Source: Herbaspirillum huttiense (GTDB lineage Bacteria > Pseudomonadota > Gammaproteobacteria > Burkholderiales > Burkholderiaceae_D). Taken from it: a stretch of 64,000 bases of DNA. Below are positions 46,009 through 55,153 of this stretch, piece by piece. How positions within the stretch are numbered: position 1 is the first letter of the stretch; each line of letters starts with the position of its first letter. The stretch is from NCBI RefSeq assembly GCF_004367745.1, contig NZ_CP037993.1, positions 5,208,001 through 5,272,000 on the forward strand, in the 5' to 3' direction. The notes below the pieces were generated by a model. The model made no database searches. It saw nothing but the letters and a program-made list of their open reading frames with translations, and had not been told where the DNA came from. The position numbers and the translations under genes were made by a program.

Positions 46009-46419
46009 CTACTGGCTGGACAGCACACCCAGGACGATGAATCCCGCCAGGGTGATCAGCTGCAGAACGAACAGGATCGACACCGGCTTGTTCTGCCAGG
46101 GCTTCTGAATGCAGGCGTAGATCGCCAACAGACAGCCGCCGGCAAATGCAGCGTACAGGACGAAGTTGAACAGTGCCCCGATCAGGTAGACGCCGGCCAT
46201 CGGGCCCATCCCGGAAGCACCGAACCTGGCCGTGGATATGGTCCAGACCGCCAACCCCACTGGCCCCCAGAACAGCAGCCCGGAGAGGAACAGCACCAGA
46301 CTGCCCCATGGGTTGCGCACGGCAGGGGCCGGGGATGGAGAATTTTCCGGGGACGGGATTTCCGGGGTTGGAGTTTGGGGTGAGCGGGATTCTGGCGATG
46401 AGTTTTCTTGTGGTTGCAT
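46009..46419 (-). CDS. Small membrane protein of unknown function
   Basis: A 136-residue protein with a Pro/Ser/Glu-rich cytoplasmic N-terminus (about 35 residues with repeated SPE/TPE motifs) and three to four membrane spans (SLVLFLSGLLFWGPVGLAV, GVYLIGALFNFVLYAAFAGG, ILFVLQLITLAGFIVLGVL). The ATG at 46419 was chosen because the frame upstream is not protein-like. No domain is recognised. Downstream and upstream genes are unrelated. Confidence 0.6.
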   Translation of the reverse strand: MQPQENSSPESRSPQTPTPEIPSPENSPSPAPAVRNPWGSLVLFLSGLLFWGPVGLAVWTISTARFGASGMGPMAGVYLIGALFNFVLYAAFAGGCLLAIYACIQKPWQNKPVSILFVLQLITLAGFIVLGVLSSQ

Positions 46420-46746
46420 GGCGCGCGGGATCTCAGTTGGATGGGAAAACGATCGGGAACCGACGCCAGCGGCGCAGTACCGGACAGTGCTGCTGTAGAG
46501 TCCTCCCGGATTCTTTAAGTTCTCGCTTGGCGAGAATTTATCTTCACTTGGCTGCGCCTTTGCTCGCACAACGGCGCGATCCGGCCCCATCGGTGCCGAC
46601 TCCCGATCCATTCCCCGCAGTTATGAATGCAGAAAAAAAAGGAAATAGTCTGCATCCCACCCCGTCACTAGACTCCATGGCAGACGCTGGTGCCCTCTGA
46701 TCTGGTGCGCCCCGGCCGTCCCGACAACAACAATGCAAGGAGACCC
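46420..46746. promoter_or_regulatory. Divergent promoter region before the first Tat amidohydrolase
   Basis: A 327-base region between divergent genes. It contains a short perfect hairpin TTCTCGC-TTG-GCGAGAA at 46520-46536 and a purine-rich segment at 46627-46650. No gene or known operator was recognised. Confidence 0.4.
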
Positions 46747-47676
46747 ATGGTCAACAGAAGACAATTCCTGGCCGGCAGCCTGCTCGCCTGTACTGCAGCG
46801 CGCTCGGCCATCGCCCAGTCCATTCCCAACTCAGCCGGCGACCAGCCGCCCCGGCTCAAGGCGCCAGCGCTGGCCTGCGACAGCCATCACCACATCTATG
46901 ACGCGCGCTTCCCGGTCTCGCCGCACTGGCGCGGCGGCCGCCCCGACGGCGCCACCGTGGCCGACTACCGGCGACTGATGGCCAAGCTCGGCATCGCCCG
47001 CAACGTGGTGGTCCAGCCCTCCACCTATGGCAGCGACAACCGCTGCCTGCTCGATGCACTCACCCAGTTCGGCGCGCAGGCACGCGGCATCGTGGTCATC
47101 GACGATGATGTGGAACTGGCGCAATTGAAGGAGATGGATCAGTTGGGTGTGCGCGGCGTGCGGGTCAACTTCCTCTCGCCGCAAAGCTGGGGCATCACGA
47201 CCGTGGACCGCTTGCTGCGCACGGCAAAGCGCATCGCGCCGCTGGGCTGGCATGTGCAGGTGCTGATGTCGGGCACGCAGATCGCCGAGCATGAAACCGT
47301 GCTGGCCGGCCTGCCCACCCCGGTGGTGATCGACCATCTGGGCCGCATCCCGCAGCCGCAAGGACTGGATCATCCCGGCGCACAAGCCATCCTGCGCCTG
47401 CTGGCCAAGGGCAATACCTGGATCAAGCTCTCCGAGCCCTATGCCGATACCCTGCAGGGGCCGCCTGATTATCCCGATACCAGCCTGCTGGCGCGCGCCT
47501 ATCTGCAGGCTGCACCGCAGCGTACGCTGTGGGGCAGCGACTGGCCGCATCCCACTGAAAAGATCAAACCGGATGACGCCGTGCTGTTCGACCTGCTGGC
47601 CGCCTGGGCCCCTGATCCAGCGCTGCGCCATCAGATCCTGGTGAGCAATCCGGCGAGTTTTTTCGGTTTTTCCTGA
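46747..47676 (+). CDS. Tat-exported amidohydrolase (2-pyrone-4,6-dicarboxylate lactonase-like)
   Basis: A 309-residue amidohydrolase-2 protein with a twin-arginine signal (MVNRRQFLAGSLLACTAARS). The metal site is visible in CDSHHHIYDARF (HxH) and the late GSDWPHPTE, and GIRVNF-like VRGVRVNFLS is typical of the LigI/PDC-lactonase branch. LigI enzymes hydrolyse 2-pyrone-4,6-dicarboxylate or similar lactones. Export of such an enzyme to the periplasm is unusual. The ATG follows GGAG. It is one of two such genes; the other is at 53079-54026. It converges with an MFS gene and is separated from it by a terminator. Confidence 0.85.
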   Translation: MVNRRQFLAGSLLACTAARSAIAQSIPNSAGDQPPRLKAPALACDSHHHIYDARFPVSPHWRGGRPDGATVADYRRLMAKLGIARNVVVQPSTYGSDNRCLLDALTQFGAQARGIVVIDDDVELAQLKEMDQLGVRGVRVNFLSPQSWGITTVDRLLRTAKRIAPLGWHVQVLMSGTQIAEHETVLAGLPTPVVIDHLGRIPQPQGLDHPGAQAILRLLAKGNTWIKLSEPYADTLQGPPDYPDTSLLARAYLQAAPQRTLWGSDWPHPTEKIKPDDAVLFDLLAAWAPDPALRHQILVSNPASFFGFS

Positions 47677-47694
47677 AACCGCGACACGCAATGC

Positions 47695-47729
47695 AAAAGA
47701 GCCGCCTGCGCAAGCAAGGCAGCTCTTTT
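47695..47729. terminator. Bidirectional terminator between amidohydrolase and MFS gene
   Basis: AAAAGAGCCGCCT and AGGCAGCTCTTTT pair over 13 bases with one mismatch around a nine-base loop. Both sides have a T-run after the stem in the relevant direction, so it can end both convergent transcripts. Confidence 0.85.
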
Positions 47730-47745
47730 GTCATCACGCTTGTGC

Positions 47746-49068
47746 TCAGCGCACGGCTTGCTTCAAACCACCGGTAGCGGCCACGCGCGACTTGCGCGAC
47801 AGCACCAGCAGGATGGCCACGCTCACCACCGACAAGCCCACCAGCGGCAACAAGGCCATGGCGTAGCTGCCGGTCGCGTCCTTGATCCAGCCGTAGGCAT
47901 TGACCATCAGGCCACCGCCGATCAGGTTGGAGACCGCATTGATCCCCGCCAGTCCGGCAGCAGCCGAACCCGTCGCCAGCCAGGTCGAGGCCATGGCCCA
48001 GAACGGTCCCTTGAACGAATACGCGCCAATCAACACCATGGTCAGCAGCAGCACCACCGGGGCCAGCGTGTTGGCCAGCGACGCCAGCGCCAGGCCGCCA
48101 CCGATGAGGATCAGCGGAATGGCGGTATGCCAGCGGCGTTCACCGGTCCGGTCGGAATGACGGCCCCACCACACCATCAGCACCGAGGCCACCAGGTAGG
48201 GAATCGAATTGACCAGGCCGGTCTGCATCACCGTCAGCCCGAAGGACTTGAGCAACTGCGGCTGCCACACGTTCAACACCGAACCGGCCGCCGAAGCGCA
48301 GGCACACACCAGGGCCATGCCCCACACGTGCGGCTGGCTGAACAGCTTCCACAGGGGGATGTGCTGCTTGGCGGTACGGCTGGCCGCTTCCTTGTTCATG
48401 GTGGCAACCAGCCACTGGCGCTGCGCATCATTGAGCCAGCGCGCCTGGTCCGGACGATCCGTCAGGAAGAACAGGCAGACCACGCCCAGCAACACGGTCG
48501 GCAACCCTTCCAGCAGGAACAGCCAGTGCCAGCCGCGCAATCCGCCGATGCCATCCATCTGCAGCAGCAGCGCCGAGACCGGCGAGGCCACGAAGCTGGC
48601 CGCCGGGATCGCCACCATGAACAGCGCCACGATGCGGGCGCGATAAGCCGATGGCACCCAATAGGTCAGGTACAGCACCACGCCAGGGAAGAATCCGGCC
48701 TCCGCAGCGCCCAGGATGAAGCGCACGAAATACAGCGAAGTCGGCCCCTGCACGAACGCAGTACAGGCCGAGATCAGGCCCCAGGTGACCATGATGCGGG
48801 CCAGCCATTTGCGTGCACCGAACTTCTGCAGTGCCAGGTTGCTGGGCACTTCGAAGATGAAATACGCAATGAAGAACAGGCTGCTGGCAAAGCCGAACAT
48901 CTTGGGCGAGAGCCCGATGTCGTGGTTCATCTGCAAGGCCGCCATGCCGATGTTGCCGCGGTCGATGAAGGCAAACAGGTAGCACAGCATCAGGAAGGGC
49001 AGCAAGCGCCAGGTCACCTTGCGCACGGTCTCTTGTTCGAGCCGCTTGTCGTCTTGGATGGTCTCCAT
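47746..49068 (-). CDS. MFS transporter, anion:cation symporter (ACS) type
   Basis: A 440-residue twelve-span carrier. The N-terminal RLLPFLMLCYLFAFIDRGNIGMAALQM and the KWLARIMVTWGLIS-type motif after span 3 are those of ACS members such as phthalate, tartrate, hexuronate and 4-hydroxyphenylacetate permeases. It is the last gene of the set that begins at 54026 and probably imports an organic acid. It is a close functional double of the frameshifted MFS gene at 51722-53067. Confidence 0.88.
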   Translation of the reverse strand: METIQDDKRLEQETVRKVTWRLLPFLMLCYLFAFIDRGNIGMAALQMNHDIGLSPKMFGFASSLFFIAYFIFEVPSNLALQKFGARKWLARIMVTWGLISACTAFVQGPTSLYFVRFILGAAEAGFFPGVVLYLTYWVPSAYRARIVALFMVAIPAASFVASPVSALLLQMDGIGGLRGWHWLFLLEGLPTVLLGVVCLFFLTDRPDQARWLNDAQRQWLVATMNKEAASRTAKQHIPLWKLFSQPHVWGMALVCACASAAGSVLNVWQPQLLKSFGLTVMQTGLVNSIPYLVASVLMVWWGRHSDRTGERRWHTAIPLILIGGGLALASLANTLAPVVLLLTMVLIGAYSFKGPFWAMASTWLATGSAAAGLAGINAVSNLIGGGLMVNAYGWIKDATGSYAMALLPLVGLSVVSVAILLVLSRKSRVAATGGLKQAVR

Positions 49069-49129
49069 GTCTCTCTCTCGGAAGTCGGGTGCCGCCTGTG
49101 TCGGCGGCTGGCCCGTCAGTCATTATGAA

Positions 49130-50071
49130 TCAGCCGGTAACGGTCTGTTCGTTCAATACCGCCAGGACGTTGCTGGCCGCGCCGGTGCCCATGGCGATGT
49201 AGGCGTCGGCCGTCACGCCGCCGATATGCGGGCTCAGGATGGCGTTGCTGACGTCCTGCAGCGGATGCGGTGCGGTGAAGGGTTCCTTCTCGAAACTGTC
49301 CAGGCCGGCTGCGCGCAGCTTGCCCGAAGCCAGTGCCGCGATCAGCGCCGCTTCATCGATCAGTCCGCCACGCGCCGTGTTGACCAGGATGGTGCCGTCC
49401 TTCATGCGGGCCAGCGATTGCGCATTGATCATGTGCTTGTTGTCGGCCGTCAGCGGGCAGTGCAGCGAGACCACGTCGGATTGCGCAAACAGCGTATCGA
49501 GATCGACCAGCCGCACGCCTTGCGGAGCGTCTTTCGCATACGGGTCATAGGCCAGCACCGGCATCTCCAGCGCGACCGCCACAGCAGCCACGCGACGCGC
49601 GATGGCACCGATACCGACCAGGCCCAGCGTGCGTCCGCGCAGCTCCAGGCTCTTGTGGGTGGACTTGTCCCAGTGGCCTTCGCGCATGCGCTGGTCCAGT
49701 CCGACCACGTTCTTGGCGCAGGCCATGATGAGCGCCCAGGTATGCTCGGCCACCGCCGGTGCATTGGCACCGGCCGCCGCCTTGACGGCAATGCCGCGCG
49801 CCTTGGCTGCTTCGGTATCGATGGAATCGATGCCGGTGCCGTGCTTGGAAATCACGCGCAGGCCAGGGGCCGCATCCATCACGCGCGCGCTCACGCCGCC
49901 ATAGCGCACGATGATGGCCACCGGCAGATGTTGCTGCACCAGCCTGACCATGTCTTCCTCGGTCGGCTTGGCACCGGCATAGACCAGCTGAAAGTCGCGC
50001 AGGATCTCGACCGCTTGCGGTGCCAGGTCGACACCGGTGACGATCACCACTTCCTTCTTGACGGCAATCAC
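49130..50071 (-). CDS. D-isomer-specific 2-hydroxyacid dehydrogenase
   Basis: A 313-residue enzyme with the NAD-binding GLVGIGAIARRVA motif, the VNTARGGLIDEAAL active-site arginine block and the final SPHIGGVTADA with the catalytic His. These enzymes reduce 2-keto acids to D-2-hydroxyacids or the reverse. Its start overlaps the RraA gene stop by four bases (ATGA), so they are coupled. In this operon it may handle a keto acid formed by the aldolase. Confidence 0.88.
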   Translation of the reverse strand: MIAVKKEVVIVTGVDLAPQAVEILRDFQLVYAGAKPTEEDMVRLVQQHLPVAIIVRYGGVSARVMDAAPGLRVISKHGTGIDSIDTEAAKARGIAVKAAAGANAPAVAEHTWALIMACAKNVVGLDQRMREGHWDKSTHKSLELRGRTLGLVGIGAIARRVAAVAVALEMPVLAYDPYAKDAPQGVRLVDLDTLFAQSDVVSLHCPLTADNKHMINAQSLARMKDGTILVNTARGGLIDEAALIAALASGKLRAAGLDSFEKEPFTAPHPLQDVSNAILSPHIGGVTADAYIAMGTGAASNVLAVLNEQTVTG

Positions 50072-50757
50072 AGCGATTCTCCTTCGGCCAGCACGCCGCC
50101 CTTGCGCAGTGCGCCTTCCAGCCAGGCCGGGCGCAGCGGGCCGCCACCACGGATTTCGGTGAGGCGCTTGGTTTCATCGGCCACCTTCTTGGCGGCCGCC
50201 GCCAGCAGCGATGCGGCTTTCTCACGCTCGACCACCACCACGCCATCGGCATCGCCCACGATCAGGTCACCCGGCTGCACGGCGGTGCCGCCCACCGAGA
50301 CCGGCCAGTTCACGCGGCCGGCGATGTTCTTGGTCGGGCCGTTCGGATTGGCGCCCACGGCATAGACCGGGAAGTCGATGGCACGGATCGCTTCGGTATC
50401 GCGCACCGAGCCATAGATGATGATGCCGGCCAGGCCGCTGGCCTTGCATTGCGACACCATGATCTCGCCCATCAGCGCGCAGGTCTCATCGCCCTTGCCA
50501 TCGATCACCAGCACGTCACCCGGCTTGGCGATGGCCATGGCAGCGTGAATCATCAGGTTGTCACCGGGACGCACTTCCACCGTCACGGCCGGTCCGGCCA
50601 CGCGCATGGAGGGCGACAGCGGTACCACGCGGCTGCACAGGGTACCGCGACGGCCGGCCACATCGGCCAGGATGGAGGCCGGGAATTCTGCGGCCTGCGC
50701 CACGATGGCAGCGTCGACGCGTTCGATGTCGCGGATGAAGTCAGGTTGGGTGCTCAT
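50068..50757 (-). CDS. RraA/HMG-aldolase-like protein (class II aldolase or oxaloacetate decarboxylase)
   Basis: A 229-residue RraA-family protein. Conserved items are GDVLVIDGKGDETCALMGEIM and the GSVRDTEAI motif, with the Arg-Asp pair that binds metal and substrate in 4-hydroxy-4-methyl-2-oxoglutarate/4-carboxy-4-hydroxy-2-oxoadipate aldolases. These split C-C bonds to give pyruvate and, for the carboxylated substrate, oxaloacetate. With the LigI-like amidohydrolase it fits the end of a protocatechuate 4,5-cleavage type route, although the hydratase (LigJ) is missing. RNase E inhibition (RraA proper) is less likely here. Confidence 0.82.
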   Translation of the reverse strand: MSTQPDFIRDIERVDAAIVAQAAEFPASILADVAGRRGTLCSRVVPLSPSMRVAGPAVTVEVRPGDNLMIHAAMAIAKPGDVLVIDGKGDETCALMGEIMVSQCKASGLAGIIIYGSVRDTEAIRAIDFPVYAVGANPNGPTKNIAGRVNWPVSVGGTAVQPGDLIVGDADGVVVVEREKAASLLAAAAKKVADETKRLTEIRGGGPLRPAWLEGALRKGGVLAEGESL

Positions 50758-50804
50758 GGGGATCCTTTGATGGAAGAATTGAAGATGCAGTCAGGGGACC
50801 ACGC

Positions 50805-51725
50805 TCAAGCGTGGGAATACATGGGCAGGCCGGCCACCGGCACGTCGGCGCGCAGGATGGATCCGGTCTGGGATTCGGTGATGAAGAGGCTCTTGCCATC
50901 CACTCCGCCAAAGGCCAGGTTGGTGGTCGAGATGCCGGCCGTGGAGCGGATGCGCAGCAAGGGTTCGGCGAACTTCGACAGACGCCAGATGGAACCGAAG
51001 CCGGTGTGGGCGATGTAGAGGCAGCTCTCGGCATCCAGCGCCAGGCCATCGGGACCGGCCATGCCGCCGTGCAGGTTGGCGAACACGCCGACCTTGCCGA
51101 CCACGCCGTTGTGATGCAGCGGGATGCGCCAGATCTGCTGTGCCCGCGTGACCGCCACCAGCAGGTGATTCAGGGCCGGGTCGTAGACGATGCCGTTGGG
51201 GCTGGGGATAGTGTTGATGAGGCAGGTCAGTTGGCCATCAGGTGCCAGACGATACACGCGCCCGGTGGCATCCTGCAGGCCGGTCTGGCCCTGGTCGGTG
51301 AAATAGATCTCGCCCTTGGGACCGAACACCAGATCATTGACGCCCTTGAAGCCTTCCGAGCCGACCGTTTCCAGCAGCGGCGTGACGGTGCCGGTATCGG
51401 GATCGAGCTGCACCAGGCCGCGCTTGTAGTCGGTGATGACGATGCGGCCGCTCTTGTCGATCTTCAGGCCATTGGGCCAGCCGTCGTATTCAGTGACCAG
51501 TTCCCATTGGCCGTCCATGCTGATGCGGAAGATGCGGCCATAGGGAATGTCGGTGACGTACAGGCGGCCCTGGCGGTCGAAGGACGGGCCTTCGAGGAAG
51601 GAATCGATGGGCAGGCCGCCCCGGTTGGCATCGCCCCAGGCATTCTTGCGGGGGGTACGGAAATGATCGGGCAAGCGCGTGAAGACGCTGGCTTCGACCG
51701 TGGGAGGCGGGGCAAAGAAGCTCAT
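50805..51725 (-). CDS. SMP-30/gluconolactonase-family protein
   Basis: A 306-residue six-bladed propeller of the SMP-30/Gnl/LRE family. Motifs include FLEGPSFDRQGRLYVTDIPYGRIFRI and the NDLVFGPKGEIYFTD block around the metal-binding Glu/Asn/Asp sites; the C-terminal GGVDGKSLFITES is typical. Such enzymes open lactones. Its start overlaps the stop of the frameshifted MFS gene by four bases, so it is in the same transcription unit. The substrate is likely a lactone produced by the pathway. Confidence 0.85.
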   Translation of the reverse strand: MSFFAPPPTVEASVFTRLPDHFRTPRKNAWGDANRGGLPIDSFLEGPSFDRQGRLYVTDIPYGRIFRISMDGQWELVTEYDGWPNGLKIDKSGRIVITDYKRGLVQLDPDTGTVTPLLETVGSEGFKGVNDLVFGPKGEIYFTDQGQTGLQDATGRVYRLAPDGQLTCLINTIPSPNGIVYDPALNHLLVAVTRAQQIWRIPLHHNGVVGKVGVFANLHGGMAGPDGLALDAESCLYIAHTGFGSIWRLSKFAEPLLRIRSTAGISTTNLAFGGVDGKSLFITESQTGSILRADVPVAGLPMYSHA

Positions 51726-53067
51726 GCTGTTTCCTTGGAAGTGGAAGGGGCACGGGACGGATCACCCAGTGCCAGCGTGATGACGGCACCCAGCAGCAAG
51801 GCACCGGCCACGAAGATCAGCGGATAGGTAAAGCCTTGGGTGCTTTCGCGGATGAAGCCGATCACCGACGGGCCGACGAAGCCGCCCAGGTTGCCGATGG
51901 AGACGATCAGCGCCAGGCCGCCGGCGGCCGCGCGGCCGGTCAGGAAGCCCGAAGGAATGGCCCAGAAGGTCGCCTGGAACGACAGGATCGACGCACCGCA
52001 ATGGTGATGGCCAGCATCTTCAGCAGCGGCGTATGCAGGAAGGCCGAGATCGCCAGCGACAGCGCCGCCAGCACGATGGCCCCGGCCACGAAGAACAGGC
52101 GGTGCGCACTGCGATTGGCCAGGCGCGCCCACAGCGTCATGGCCACCGCGCCGACCAGGTAGGGAATGGCCGCCACCAGACCGACCTGGTGCGAGGGCAG
52201 TCCGAACTCGCGGATGATCTGCGGCAGCCACAGGCCGATGCTGAGCGAACCGAGGATGCCGCAGAAGTTGGCAGCGGCCAGCGCGAAGACACGCCAGTTG
52301 GTGAAGGCATCCTTCAACTTGTTGCCATGGCGGGCGGCCAGCACGTTCTGCTCGGTGGACAATTCGTTTTCCAGCCACTGCTTTTCAGAAGGCGTGAGCC
52401 AGGCCGCCTTGGACGGACGATCCGGCAGCAGGAACAGGCAGAGCACGCCCAGCAGCACGGCCGGCAGTGCCTCCAGCAGCAACAGCACCTGCCAGCCCTT
52501 GAAGCCCCACATGCCGTGCAATTCCATGAGCGCACCCGACAGCGGCGAACCGATGATGTTGGCCACCGGGATGCCGATCAGGAAAAAGGCCGTGGCCTTG
52601 CCGCGCCAGGCACCGGGGAACCACTGCGTGAAATACAGGTAGATGCCCGGCGTGAAGCCGGCCTCGGCCATGCCCAGCAGGAAGCGCGCCAGTGCAAAGC
52701 TCTTGGGGCCGACCACGAAGGCGGTGGCCATCGAGATCACGCCCCAGGAAATCATGATGCGCGAAATCCACATGCGCGCGCCGAAGCGATGCAGCGCCAG
52801 GTTGCTGGGAATCTCGAAGAAGAAGTAGCCGATGAAGAACAGACCCGCACCCAGACCGAACTGCGAGGGCGTCAGGCCCAGGTCCTTGTTCATGGTCAGC
52901 GCGGCGAAGCCGACGTTGATGCGGTCCAGATAGCTGACCACGTAACACAGCAGGATGAAGGGGATGAGGCGGCGCATCACCTTCTTCATCGTGGCTTCTT
53001 CGCTGACGGCGGCGGTGAAGCCGGCTGCGGCAGCGTGCGCCGCGGCTTGGGTGGAAACCTGCGACAT
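51722..53067 (-). pseudogene. MFS transporter (ACS type) with frameshift near 51998
   Basis: The first about 360 residues (start at 53067, GGAGA ribosome site) form a good ACS-type MFS protein: RLIPFILLCYVVSYLDRINVGF and the later KMLAITIA. Near 51993-52001 the reading frame changes and the normal continuation SFQATFWAIPSGFLTG and the last spans lie in another frame, ending at 51722. One base is missing or added, so the protein would be truncated by about 90 residues. It could be a real inactivation or a sequence error. The second MFS at 47746 is intact and might compensate. Confidence 0.8.
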
Positions 53068-53078
53068 GGTGTTCTCCG

Positions 53079-54026
53079 TCAGAATTGGTAAAGGCGGGCG
53101 GGGTTGTCGACCAGCACGGTGCGCAGCATCGCGTCGGACCCCAGCCATGTCGTCATCACATCGAGCAGGCGCGCATCATCGGGCTTGTGCTGCTCGGTCG
53201 GATGCGGCCAGTCGCTGCCCCACACGACCTGAGACGGTGCGGTCTGCACCAGGGTGCGGGCCAGCGGCGCGACATCCTCGTAATCGGGCGCACCACGCTT
53301 GCTGTAGAGGTAGGCACCGGAAAGCTTGACGCTGGCGCGCTGCTCGCGCATGAGTCCCGTCACGAAGTCGAAGACCGGATGGCCCGGACCGGCCTGCAGG
53401 GGGATACGCGCAAAGTGATCGAAGACCAGCGGCACCGGCAGCGCCGACAGCAGCGCGCGATTGGCCAGCAGCACGTCATTGGGCATGTTGACCTGGAGAT
53501 GCCAGCCCAGCGCTGCCACGCGGCGCGCTAGAGGCTCCATCATCTCCACGGTGGTGACCGAGCCCAGCGCCAGGTTGAAGCGCAATCCGCGCACGCCGGC
53601 CTGATGCAGGCGCTGCAGCTCGGCATCGCTGACCTGGTCATTGACCACCGCCACGCCGCGGGCAGTCGCACCCAGTTGCGCCAGCGCATCGAGGGTGCAG
53701 CTGTTGTCCACGCCATAGGCCGAAGGTGTGACCACCACGTTGCGCGTCGTGCCCAGCCGCTGCTGCAGGCGGCGATACATGGGGACGGTGGCCGGAGCGT
53801 GCAGCAGCTTGGCACCCGGTGCCCATGCGAAACGCGGGTCGTAGATGTGCATGTGGCAATCACAGGCATCGGCGGGCAGGCGGCTGGCGGCGTGTTGCGT
53901 GCCGGCAGAGTGGGCATAGGGCTCGGTTTGCGCACGCGCCAGCGGCAGCCGGGCGATGGCACCGAGGCCGAGCGCGAGCCGTGTACTGTGCCGCAGGAAA
54001 GCGCGCCGGGAAGGCAGGTCTTGCAT
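53079..54026 (-). CDS. Second Tat-exported amidohydrolase (LigI-like)
   Basis: A 315-residue amidohydrolase-2 protein with a twin-arginine signal (SRRAFLRHSTRLALGLGA). It has ACDCHMHIYDPRF (HxH site) and a late WGSDWPHPTE like the protein at 46747, with which it shares overall layout; they are paralogues. It is the first gene of the operon amidohydrolase, MFS, SMP-30, RraA, 2-hydroxyacid dehydrogenase, MFS. It is divergent from the LysR gene. It probably hydrolyses a lactone or pyrone in the periplasm or is exported with the substrate. The stop is 12 bases before the MFS start. Confidence 0.85.
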   Translation of the reverse strand: MQDLPSRRAFLRHSTRLALGLGAIARLPLARAQTEPYAHSAGTQHAASRLPADACDCHMHIYDPRFAWAPGAKLLHAPATVPMYRRLQQRLGTTRNVVVTPSAYGVDNSCTLDALAQLGATARGVAVVNDQVSDAELQRLHQAGVRGLRFNLALGSVTTVEMMEPLARRVAALGWHLQVNMPNDVLLANRALLSALPVPLVFDHFARIPLQAGPGHPVFDFVTGLMREQRASVKLSGAYLYSKRGAPDYEDVAPLARTLVQTAPSQVVWGSDWPHPTEQHKPDDARLLDVMTTWLGSDAMLRTVLVDNPARLYQF

Positions 54027-54153
54027 CGTGCTGGTCTCCGTGTTGTCGTCGCCGCAAAGGGCGAGGGTTCTTGTTTGGAGGGCAGTCTACGTGCGGGGAT
54101 ATTTAATGTATATTTGCTTTTATTTTGTTATCCATAACTTTCAGGAATGAATC

Positions 54154-55035
54154 ATGGACTTCCGCGATCTCAAGTATTTCGCCGTCATCGCCGAGGAAGG
54201 GCACGTGGGACGGGCGGCCGAGCGGCTCTTCAAGACGCAGCCGGCGCTGACCAAGTGCATTGATCGCCTGGAAGAACAACTGGGCGCACCGCTGTTCGAA
54301 CGCGTGGGTCGCGGCATCCGCCTGACACCGGTGGGCGAGGCGCTGCTGCACCGCGCACGCCGCATCAGCCTGATGATGGACGAGACCGCACGCGAGATCG
54401 GCGACTACGCGCACGGGCGCGAAGGCAACATCCGCCTGGGCTGCATCCCGACCCTGGCCGAACACATCCTGCCGGGCATCTGCCAGCAGTTGCTGGCCGA
54501 GGCGGAGAAGGTCACGATTGATCTGAAGGTGTCGATGAACGATGCCCTGCTGGAGGGCCTGAAGGCGGGGGAACTGGACGTGGTGCTGGGGCCGATGATC
54601 CAGGATGACGAGCTGTTTCACACCGAAGAAATCATGCGCGACGAGATGGTCGTGATGGCCAGCCCCAATCACCCCATCTTCGACCGCAAGATCCGGCTGC
54701 GCCATCTGCTGGAGTATCAATGGGTGCTGCCGGCGCAATCGGTACTGAGCCGGCAGTGGCTGGACAACGTCTTCGACCGTCATCACCTGTCGCGTCCCAC
54801 GGTGCAGATCACCCCGACGGTGCTGAACATGATCATGCCGCTCATCGAGCGCAGCAATTTGCTGGGCTTTGCTTCCAAGCTGAACCTGCTGGCCGGGCGC
54901 AATCACCTGCGCGAAGTGGTATTGAAGGAAACCACCATGCTGCGCCGGATGGGATTGAGCTACCGGCGCGATACCTATCTCTCGCCGGCGGCACTGAGGC
55001 TGATCAAGATCATTCGCGGGACCGCGCTGGACTGA
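54154..55035 (+). CDS. LysR-family transcriptional regulator
   Basis: A 293-residue LysR regulator with an N-terminal helix-turn-helix (DLKYFAVIAEEGHVGRAAERL and ALTKCIDRLEEQLGAPLFERVGRG) and a complete effector domain. It starts 127 bases from the divergent amidohydrolase operon. The AT-rich region between them (54080-54150) is the natural site for its T-N11-A boxes. It therefore very probably controls the lactone/aromatic-acid operon, activated by a pathway intermediate. Confidence 0.9.
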   Translation: MDFRDLKYFAVIAEEGHVGRAAERLFKTQPALTKCIDRLEEQLGAPLFERVGRGIRLTPVGEALLHRARRISLMMDETAREIGDYAHGREGNIRLGCIPTLAEHILPGICQQLLAEAEKVTIDLKVSMNDALLEGLKAGELDVVLGPMIQDDELFHTEEIMRDEMVVMASPNHPIFDRKIRLRHLLEYQWVLPAQSVLSRQWLDNVFDRHHLSRPTVQITPTVLNMIMPLIERSNLLGFASKLNLLAGRNHLREVVLKETTMLRRMGLSYRRDTYLSPAALRLIKIIRGTALD

Positions 55036-55153
55036 TGGACAAGAGGCCCGCTGGTCCGCCCTGCGGCGCATGCCCATTCCCTTCGTCTTGGCGATGACAG
55101 CAGGACGAACCAGCGGAGCGATTTATCGTGATCCGCTGACCCGGCAATGCGCC

